Below are positions 1 through 6,607 of a stretch of DNA of 10,592 nt, in pieces. The notes beneath the pieces are model-generated. The model searched no databases. It was not told the DNA's origin and saw only the letters and a program-made list of their open reading frames with translations. Origin of the DNA: Candidatus Zixiibacteriota bacterium (GTDB lineage: Bacteria; Zixibacteria; MSB-5A5; GN15; FEB-12). A program made the position numbers and the translations under genes. The first letter of the stretch is position 1. Each line of letters opens with the position of its first letter. The DNA lies in the NCBI GenBank assembly GCA_016213305.1, contig JACRAV010000032.1, positions 1-10,592 of the forward strand, in the 5' to 3' direction.

Positions 1-903
1 GGGAATAGTCAGGTAATTTGAGTCCCCGGCCGAAAACACCGCCGCCCCAAACGCATCCCACCCCGAATCGACGAAAATCAGGTTCTGCCGGTGTGACAAA
101 CTTACTACATCGAAGCCACTGCCATCGCTCGACGTTCCCACCAGAAATGTGTCAACCACCTCAAGCCGGGAGTGGCTGAAATACGCGGGAAACGTGTCGG
201 TCACGACCAGCGAATCCGGCCACACGGTGGCCTTCAAAATAGCGGACGACTTTAAGCTGATAAACGCCACATTGTCGCGTATTGCCATCACCCCTGCCGG
301 CGACGTCAAATTCAGCTCGATCACCGGCGAACCCATCGAGACGGGACTGGGATTATATCCAAAAATGCCGGTGTAATCATCGACTACCAACAATCGGTCG
401 GCGCTGGTCTCGAGCGCAATGGCATGAACCGGTTCAACGGTCGAATCAACCGGCGTAAGCTTCCCGTATGACTCCACACGATACTGCGTTACTCCCTCAA
501 AACCCCGCGCGAGAAACAGACTCGTCCCCATCAACGCGAAATCTTCATACTCGACCTGAGGCGTTACCGTCCCAAGTAAGATGAGTTCAGGCAACGCCGC
601 CCGGCGATAAAAGTACAGCGATCCAGCCGCGGATTGCGCCACAACCAGCGAATCGGTTTGTTTGAGTCTCTTGATCGGACCCGATACATACGAATAGGAC
701 AGAGGAGTAAACTGCAACTGCGGCTTGTCAAACCGCGCCGTCATCACTCCGTCATGCCCGCCCATGATCGCCACGCCGTCAACTGCCAGCACCGCCCCGA
801 AATCGTTCCACACCAGCGCGTGGGTCGGTGCTATCCCGGTGTTCGTGGCCGCGATCGGTCCACCGAGCGCCGCTAGGAATAGAATCGCGAGCGTAGCTTT
901 CAT
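1..903 (-). CDS. Probable exported beta-strand-rich protein (5' part, gene runs off the window)
   Basis: From the ATG at 903 the frame stays open for 301 codons to position 1, so only the N-terminal part is visible. The protein begins MKATLAILFLAALGGPIAA, a short signal peptide with likely cleavage after residue 19, so export is expected. The rest is rich in Val, Leu, Ser, Thr and Asp, with alternating hydrophobic strands such as LVVVDDYTGIFGYN and DFALMGTSLFLARGFEG. It has no visible cysteines and no catalytic motif. The pattern resembles a beta-propeller or LVIVD-like repeat protein, but I do not recognise a family. The ATG overlaps the stop of the upstream S8 protease gene by four bases (ATGA), so the two are almost certainly co-transcribed and translationally coupled. 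Only a weak GGTGA precedes the start, as expected for coupling. The real C-terminus, and any sorting tail, lies outside the window. Confidence 0.82.
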   Translation of the reverse strand, partial: MKATLAILFLAALGGPIAATNTGIAPTHALVWNDFGAVLAVDGVAIMGGHDGVMTARFDKPQLQFTPLSYSYVSGPIKRLKQTDSLVVAQSAAGSLYFYRRAALPELILLGTVTPQVEYEDFALMGTSLFLARGFEGVTQYRVESYGKLTPVDSTVEPVHAIALETSADRLLVVDDYTGIFGYNPSPVSMGSPVIELNLTSPAGVMAIRDNVAFISLKSSAILKATVWPDSLVVTDTFPAYFSHSRLEVVDTFLVGTSSDGSGFDVVSLSHRQNLIFVDSGWDAFGAAVFSAGDSNYLTIP

Positions 904-3900
904 TTCACCAGCATCATCTTGCGCGTCAGCGTCTCCGCCTGCGTCGCCAGTTTGTAGAAGTAGGTTCCCGAGGCCAGCCCTGCACCATCGAACTCGTATG
1001 AATGCAAACCGGGGGAGAGGGGACCGCTGAAAATTACCCTTACCCGCTGGCCGAGAACGTTGTAAACGGATAACTCGACATCTTCCCGGCGCGGCAACGA
1101 AAACTCGATGGTGGTCGCCGGATTGAACGGATTGGGATAATTTTGCTCCAGAGCCGTTGTATAGGGGAGAACCGCCCCGGGGTCATCCACACTTGTCGGT
1201 ATCTTCCCGTGATGCAGTACCGCCGTGTTGTCCTTGTCCACCAGAAGTCGGCCGTGTGTTTTGCTCGAGTCATACGCCGCCGGGAAATTCCATACATAAA
1301 TCACCCCCGGCTCGCTAATCAAAATCAGCTCGGCCAGTCCGTCGCCGTCCAGATCGTCTATCGCCGGAGTGAACGGGGTGGAGAAGACGTCCGACGGACT
1401 CGCCGGCGTCGCCACCGGCCATCCCGGGACGATCGCGCCCGTTGACGTGAGCACATACACCATCTCGTTGCCGGCCCCGGGCACGATATGCCCGCCCCTC
1501 AGCACGATCTCCGGTTTGCCGTCACCTGTCAGATCTCCGACGATCGGCGAACTCAGCGTCACCCCGGCGCGAAACAGTTCCCCGACCGGCCTGCCCGGAA
1601 CGCTGACAAAGGGCGTACCATCTGCCCGGAACGCATACAGTGAACCGATATCAAACTCAAAGAAAGTCACCAGAATTTCCGGCACCTTGTCGCCATCCAA
1701 ATCGGCCACCGTCGGATAATTCCCTCGCCAGGCGGCCACTTCGGGAAAAGTGTGCGGCCAGCCGGGAAGATCGTCGGTTCCGCGTGTCTTCACCCAGAGC
1801 GTGCGCATTCCGAGCGCGTCAAATCCAACCGAGATTATTTCAGGAAACACATCGCCGTTGAGGTCGGTCAAGGTTGTCCCAAAAATACCATAACCGGAGA
1901 TTATGCCGGCGTAAGGCATCCCGAAAGCCGGTTGGGCCGTGCGACCATCATATATCGCCACCCCCGACGCCGGCGAGGTAGAGTAGAAGCTGGCCACGAC
2001 TTCGGTTCGACCGTCACCGTTCAGATCCGCCGCCGTCACCGTATTACCGTTAAAGAATGATGCTGTGCTGGACGAACCGAGAAATGACGTGAACCAGCCG
2101 TACCGCGATCGAAAGTACGAACTCCCGTCCAGCCGGTAAGCCCGAATCAGTCCCGTATGATCGATCAGCGTTATCACCGAATCATACGGACCCCCGAATG
2201 ACGTTACCGTGACCGTCGGATATCCGAATCCGGCGGCTTTGGTGTCAAACCATATCGGCCACCCGCCGGCCACAACTCCGTTCGCTCTTAGTACGTACAG
2301 ACCTTCTCTGGCCGCACAAATAATTTCTTCCGTGCCGTCATGATCTATATCATGCACAGCCGGGATGCCGCGCATATCGAGATCGGTCAGAGCGGGAAAT
2401 CCGGGAAGGCGACGCCCGTCGCTGTAGAACCCGTCGATCCCTCCCGCTGTGGCCGCGATCACTTCTTTCGAACCATCATGGAAAAGATCAACGCACACCG
2501 CTGTCAGTCCCGCCCGCCCGCTCAGGACCTGCGGCCATCCCGCCGCAAAGGCGGACCGAAGGTAGAATGGTATCCGCACACTATCCACCGAACCGTCGGA
2601 GAAGAACGCCTCCACCCGCAAGAGATAGTCGCCTTCCGATATCCCCGAGGCGCTCCACGAATAGATAATCGTGTCAAAGACCTCTGCCGTTCCCCCCGCC
2701 AGCCTGACCACCGGCTCTACTCCGAACTGATACGACACCCTCACCGAGTCGTACCCCTCGCCGAAGGCCGAACCCGTGATCGGAATAAAATAATTGACCG
2801 TGTCATTCGGCTTCGGACCGGTCACCACCAGACCCCGGCCGTACACAAGCGTGAATCGCATATACACCGGCGTCCCATAATCATCGGTCAGTCGCAGGGT
2901 GATATTTCCAGCCGGAAGGTCGGCCTTTACAATCGCGGCAATGGAATCAAGCGGCACAACGGCTCCCTGCGCCAGCGTCTGCCACGCGGGCGGATCCTGG
3001 GTCAACGACCAGGCCAGCGTCCACCCTCCCGAATATCCAGCCACCGGCACTATCTTAACCACTGCGCTGTCAAGATAGCGGCCCTTCTCAACTGGCGACA
3101 CAAACGCCACCCCGCCGTGGTTCAGCAAGCTTAGCGAACGCGATACGTCGAGCCACCCATACCCCGAAATCGAATCGCGTCCGGGAAGTGAGTCCCCCCG
3201 ATTGAGCGGGTCGATCAGATCAGTCGCCCCCAGCCGCAAAATCGATTCAAGCTGGAAAAGATTGAGGTCGGGTCGGCATGTCCAGATCAGTGCCGCCGCA
3301 CCCGCCACCATCGGAGCCGCCATCGAAGTTCCATCAGCCAGAAGATACTCCGAGTCAATCACATGAATCCCCGGTTCGCCCCCCGGAGCGTATAGGTCCG
3401 TTCCGGCGCCGCGCAGAGATAGAATATCCTGCCCCGGTGCCACTAACTGAACGGTCGGGCCCCAGGTGGAAAAACTGGCAATGCGTCCGTCGGCGTTCCC
3501 GGCCGCCACCGCAAACGCGCTGTCATCGAACGCCGGATACGAACGGGAACTGTCGCCCGTGTTTCCCGCCGCAATCGCCACAAACACGCCGTTGAGTCGC
3601 GCAATGCGAAGTGCCTCTTCGATCACCAGCGACCGATACCCCGTCCCCCAGCTGACATTGATCACCTGCGCACCCGCGTTGACCGCGTACATGATGCCCG
3701 AGGCGGCCACCGACGTCGTGGCGTTGGGCCGAATCTTCACCGCCATAATTTTCGCCGATGGCGCCACCCCCACAATTCCCCGGTCATCCGCCGCCGCCGC
3801 CACGATTCCGGCTATGTGGGTTCCGTGACCAACCATGTCCGTAGGATCGTTGTCCGGAGTCAGTTCGCCGATCGAGGGAATGTCCCCCGAAACGTCATAC

Positions 3901-4568
3901 CCCAGCGTATCATCCACAAAGCCGTTGTGGTCATCATCAATACCGTTTCCCGCAATCTCGTCGGGATTGCGCCAGAATTGGCCCTGGAGGTCCGGATGGC
4001 GCGGATCAACCCCCGTGTCAACAATCGCCACCACCACCTTCGTGTGTTCGGCTGGCGGCGACTGGTACAGCGGGTCAAGGTTGATATCTGCACCGGGGAT
4101 CCCGTATCTGAGCACAACGGTATCGTTGTAACTCCCCGGACGTCTCAACACCGCGGGAAATCCCTGCCCGGTGTTGCGCAAATACCACTGCCAGTCGAAG
4201 AGGGAATCGTTCGGCGTTGCATAGAATTCGATCGTATAGTCCGGCTCAATATATTCTATGTCGCCATTTCCAATGATCGTCGCCGCTTCCTGACTGGTAA
4301 CCGACGAGTCGCCGGTGGAGAAAACATACCAGCGATTCCATTCCGATGCCCCGCTCAGACCGGCTCGCGTCCGCAAACTTGAAACATTCCGGATGCTCTG
4401 CCCGGACGCCAGCGACTGCTGAATCCGGTCGGCTCTCGCGGTGGTCTTGAGTTTGACCACAAATCGTCCGGATATTGGATGCGAGCGATCCGTCTCCGCC
4501 GCCCCGGCCGGATCCATCAGAGTCAGCATGCAAAGCGTCAATGCACCAGCGAACGGCAAAGTTTTCAC
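900..4568 (-). CDS. Secreted subtilisin-like (S8) serine protease with FG-GAP repeats and type IX-like sorting tail
   Basis: A 1222-residue exported serine endopeptidase, numbered from the GTG at 4568. Residues 1-22 (MKTLPFAGALTL...) form a signal peptide. Residues 30-120 look like a subtilisin propeptide, followed by the usual WYLRNTGQ junction. The triad is clear: Asp184 in VAIVDTGVD, His248 in VGHGTHIAG and Ser415 in GTSMAAPMVAG, with the oxyanion Asn336 in AAGN. A beta-sandwich linker follows (about 480-670). Seven FG-GAP/VCBS-type calcium motifs (D-x-[NDT]-x-D-G-x-x-E type) start near 694, 740, 848, 902, 956, 1012 and 1072 and suggest a seven-bladed propeller; 'GWP' phrases recur between them. 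The last 80 residues (NYPNPFNP, VYNVLGQ, SGTYFYKL, ending KMMLVK) match type IX sorting tails of FCB bacteria. An ATG lies at 4574, but only two bases separate it from GGGAGG, while the GTG has eight. All key residues are intact, so activity is expected. Substrate is unknown. Confidence 0.93.
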   Translation of the reverse strand: MKTLPFAGALTLCMLTLMDPAGAAETDRSHPISGRFVVKLKTTARADRIQQSLASGQSIRNVSSLRTRAGLSGASEWNRWYVFSTGDSSVTSQEAATIIGNGDIEYIEPDYTIEFYATPNDSLFDWQWYLRNTGQGFPAVLRRPGSYNDTVVLRYGIPGADINLDPLYQSPPAEHTKVVVAIVDTGVDPRHPDLQGQFWRNPDEIAGNGIDDDHNGFVDDTLGYDVSGDIPSIGELTPDNDPTDMVGHGTHIAGIVAAAADDRGIVGVAPSAKIMAVKIRPNATTSVAASGIMYAVNAGAQVINVSWGTGYRSLVIEEALRIARLNGVFVAIAAGNTGDSSRSYPAFDDSAFAVAAGNADGRIASFSTWGPTVQLVAPGQDILSLRGAGTDLYAPGGEPGIHVIDSEYLLADGTSMAAPMVAGAAALIWTCRPDLNLFQLESILRLGATDLIDPLNRGDSLPGRDSISGYGWLDVSRSLSLLNHGGVAFVSPVEKGRYLDSAVVKIVPVAGYSGGWTLAWSLTQDPPAWQTLAQGAVVPLDSIAAIVKADLPAGNITLRLTDDYGTPVYMRFTLVYGRGLVVTGPKPNDTVNYFIPITGSAFGEGYDSVRVSYQFGVEPVVRLAGGTAEVFDTIIYSWSASGISEGDYLLRVEAFFSDGSVDSVRIPFYLRSAFAAGWPQVLSGRAGLTAVCVDLFHDGSKEVIAATAGGIDGFYSDGRRLPGFPALTDLDMRGIPAVHDIDHDGTEEIICAAREGLYVLRANGVVAGGWPIWFDTKAAGFGYPTVTVTSFGGPYDSVITLIDHTGLIRAYRLDGSSYFRSRYGWFTSFLGSSSTASFFNGNTVTAADLNGDGRTEVVASFYSTSPASGVAIYDGRTAQPAFGMPYAGIISGYGIFGTTLTDLNGDVFPEIISVGFDALGMRTLWVKTRGTDDLPGWPHTFPEVAAWRGNYPTVADLDGDKVPEILVTFFEFDIGSLYAFRADGTPFVSVPGRPVGELFRAGVTLSSPIVGDLTGDGKPEIVLRGGHIVPGAGNEMVYVLTSTGAIVPGWPVATPASPSDVFSTPFTPAIDDLDGDGLAELILISEPGVIYVWNFPAAYDSSKTHGRLLVDKDNTAVLHHGKIPTSVDDPGAVLPYTTALEQNYPNPFNPATTIEFSLPRREDVELSVYNVLGQRVRVIFSGPLSPGLHSYEFDGAGLASGTYFYKLATQAETLTRKMMLVK

Positions 4569-4576
4569 GTCCATGA

Positions 4577-4582
4577 CCTCCC
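4577..4582 (-). promoter_or_regulatory. Ribosome binding site deciding the S8 protease start
   Basis: GGGAGG on the minus strand. It ends two bases before the ATG at 4574 and eight bases before the GTG at 4568. The longer gap is normal for a Shine-Dalgarno site, and starting at GTG gives a standard MKTL-type signal peptide, so the GTG is favoured. The choice changes the protein by two residues only. Confidence 0.65.
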
Positions 4583-4634
4583 AAACGGGTTTGATTCAAC
4601 TACATAGACGATTGACCGGGTGCTATAATTCATT

Positions 4635-4649
4635 GCTATATAATATAGC
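4635..4649. repeat. Perfect AT-rich palindrome over the -10 box
   Basis: GCTATAT-A-ATATAGC: two seven-base arms around a single central A. It covers the -10 box of the S8 protease promoter candidate, where a repressor or other dimeric regulator could sit. It may also be only a by-product of an AT-rich promoter core. No second copy was seen in the window. Confidence 0.45.
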
Positions 4650-4670
4650 CCCCCGGACCACATTATCCAA
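4642..4670 (-). promoter_or_regulatory. Candidate promoter for the S8 protease gene
   Basis: On the minus strand TTGGAT (4670-4665) is followed after 17 bases by TATATT (4647-4642). The -10 box matches five of six sigma-70 positions, the -35 box three of six. Transcription would start near 4635 and leave an untranslated leader of about 65 bases. The AT-rich block stands out in an otherwise GC-rich intergenic region. It would allow the S8 protease and the downstream gene to be expressed separately from the M43 pair. Sigma factors of FCB bacteria can use other consensus boxes, so the call is tentative. Confidence 0.4.
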
Positions 4671-4730
4671 GGATGAGCGTGAAGTCACGGGAACGATTGG
4701 TGGGGGCGGGCGAAAAGCCCTCCGGCCCGA

Positions 4731-6566
4731 CTATGACCCGCAGGTGAGGGGTGAGAACGAGATAAACAGGTAATCGATCAATGCCGTGAGGTCTCCGATG
4801 TCTATCCCCGGAAGGCCATCACAGTTGCCCTGGGACCACACGGGTGGAGGCGGACCCGACAAAAACAGAAACGAAATCAGGTAGGTGAGATCGGCGATAT
4901 CGGGTCCGACCGCGTCATTGTTGACGTCTCCGGCGCGACAGGCGATGATCGCCCCGCTTTTCGCAACAACCGGGTAATTCCCCGCCGCACACGTCATGTT
5001 CGGGGTCTGATACCCGTACGAAATGATCTCGATGGGTACGACCGTCCCCGGAGGCGTGGTCGGAGGTACTCGAAACCACAAACTCAGCACCGGTCCGTTT
5101 CCGGCCGGAAGGACCACCTGCGGACCACCGGTGCCAAAATCAAATCCATAAGTCCGCCGCTTGTTGGTGTTGTCCAGTTGGACCGTCTGGATCGGCCACC
5201 CCGCCGTGCGCGAGCCGTTGCGAACCGAATCCAGCACCGCATTAATCGTACTGGCCCACGTGAACGGTATGTTGATGGCCGTGAGCGGAAGGTAATTCCG
5301 GGCCACAATATCAACCCGCACCGGTTTTCCCGGAGTCGTGCCCGAGCTGTCCGCCGCGATCGTGTCGGCATAGACCGAGATAAACCCCGGACGCTTGCTC
5401 GTATAACTGCCCGAGGGCGAGGTCGTGATCGTCACCTCAGGACTGTAGTATCCCGGCCCATAACTGTGAAAGGGATTCTGCAAAACCGACGTCTGCCCGT
5501 CGCCAAACTTCCACGCCCACGACGTGGCGGTCTGTGAAGCCACTCCTGAGAACTGGACGTTCAGCGGCGACGGCCCGAAAGTCGTATCGGCCTGCATCCT
5601 CACGCCCATTATCCAAGGGTACAGCGTGGATTGGGTCCAGCATCGCATCCGGCCCATCTGCTGGGATGAAAAATGCGTCTGGCAGGTCGTCGAGGCATAC
5701 CCCATGTAGTTGAGATAATCGGTCGGCGCCCATGGCTTTCTGTTGCACGGGGACGAACCGCCCACGTCGCCGCACGAAAAATTGGTCGGCGTCGGCCGCG
5801 TGTCGGCGCAAAAGTCACCCAGATTATCGGCATCCGGATCACCCGGATTCTCATAGCAAGCCGAACACTGCCCCACTTCATCCACACCGTGAAACGTGTG
5901 ATATAAACCAAGCGCATGGCCAACCTCGTGTGTCAACACATGACGCGCTCCGCCGAATCCGCCGCTTGACGTCTGCTCAACGACGCACCCATAGGTGCAC
6001 TGCAACGCGTTGCCGGACCACGGAAGGTATGAGTACCCGAGCACCCCCGCCTCGGCGATATCCGTAACCCAGATGTTCAGCGTCGAGTCGGGCTTGACCG
6101 CCGATGCGCACTTCATCGCATTATCTTCCGCGCTGGTCAGGTTGCGGTACGTCGTGTTATTGTAGTACCCCCAGTCATAGACGAACTGCACGCGGGCCGG
6201 GAGAAAATCTGCGTTGAGCTGATTCATCGAGTTGGCGACATCATTGGCCGTTGCCGCCGGACTGCTTCCGTCCGAATTGCGAAGAACCGTGACATGACTG
6301 CGAATCCAGATGATCGGCTGGGAGGTATCCGGAAGGTTGAGATTGCGCGTCCCCGGAAGATCGCAGGGGCCGACCGGGGGACAGGATGATGATGTGCCCA
6401 GAATCGGCTGGCGCATCGCTGAATCCAGCTCGTGCGAGCGGCACCATCCGCCGGCCACGGCTTCCTCAACAGGAACGCCCGAGATGGCGATTAGTATGAT
6501 TGCGAACAAATGATGGCGCATCCGCTGTGCGCGTCCGGTGGTTGTCTGATCTGTTAAACGACCCAT
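4731..6566 (-). CDS. Secreted M43-type zinc metalloprotease with PKD, cohesin-like and dockerin domains (paralogue 2)
   Basis: A 611-residue exported metalloprotease of the M43 (cytophagalysin/pappalysin) type. A signal peptide spans about residues 16-39. The zinc site is HEVGHALGLYH (His213, Glu214, His217, His223), with the Met-turn at Met288 in NYMGY and the family's DxxADTxPT stretch at 251-260. A PKD domain (about 325-383, W-x-FGDG) precedes a cohesin-like beta domain (about 403-543) and a dockerin pair: GDVNNDAVGPDIADLT (546-561) and CDGLPGIDIGDLT (582-594). Twelve or more cysteines suggest a disulfide-rich exported enzyme. There is no type IX tail. The start at 6566 has AAGG four bases upstream; Met16 (6521) would give a more ordinary signal peptide but has no clear ribosome site. 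The gene lies 41 bp after its paralogue at 6608-8455, so the two are probably one transcript. The second dockerin loop has Asn and Leu at positions 1 and 5, which may weaken calcium binding. Confidence 0.92.
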   Translation of the reverse strand: MGRLTDQTTTGRAQRMRHHLFAIILIAISGVPVEEAVAGGWCRSHELDSAMRQPILGTSSSCPPVGPCDLPGTRNLNLPDTSQPIIWIRSHVTVLRNSDGSSPAATANDVANSMNQLNADFLPARVQFVYDWGYYNNTTYRNLTSAEDNAMKCASAVKPDSTLNIWVTDIAEAGVLGYSYLPWSGNALQCTYGCVVEQTSSGGFGGARHVLTHEVGHALGLYHTFHGVDEVGQCSACYENPGDPDADNLGDFCADTRPTPTNFSCGDVGGSSPCNRKPWAPTDYLNYMGYASTTCQTHFSSQQMGRMRCWTQSTLYPWIMGVRMQADTTFGPSPLNVQFSGVASQTATSWAWKFGDGQTSVLQNPFHSYGPGYYSPEVTITTSPSGSYTSKRPGFISVYADTIAADSSGTTPGKPVRVDIVARNYLPLTAINIPFTWASTINAVLDSVRNGSRTAGWPIQTVQLDNTNKRRTYGFDFGTGGPQVVLPAGNGPVLSLWFRVPPTTPPGTVVPIEIISYGYQTPNMTCAAGNYPVVAKSGAIIACRAGDVNNDAVGPDIADLTYLISFLFLSGPPPPVWSQGNCDGLPGIDIGDLTALIDYLFISFSPLTCGS

Positions 6567-6607
6567 GTTGCCTTGTAGCTTATCGGCAACTCGTACGCCC
6601 GACTACA

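Noticed and set aside
2340..3134. A 264-codon plus-strand open frame inside the S8 protease gene
   Set aside because: Arg/His/Pro-rich composition and complete overlap with conserved protease regions; typical antisense shadow.
4708..4720. GGGC-GAAAA-GCCC stem-loop just after the stop of the second M43 gene, considered as a terminator
   Set aside because: Only four base pairs and no following run of T on the minus strand; too weak to call.
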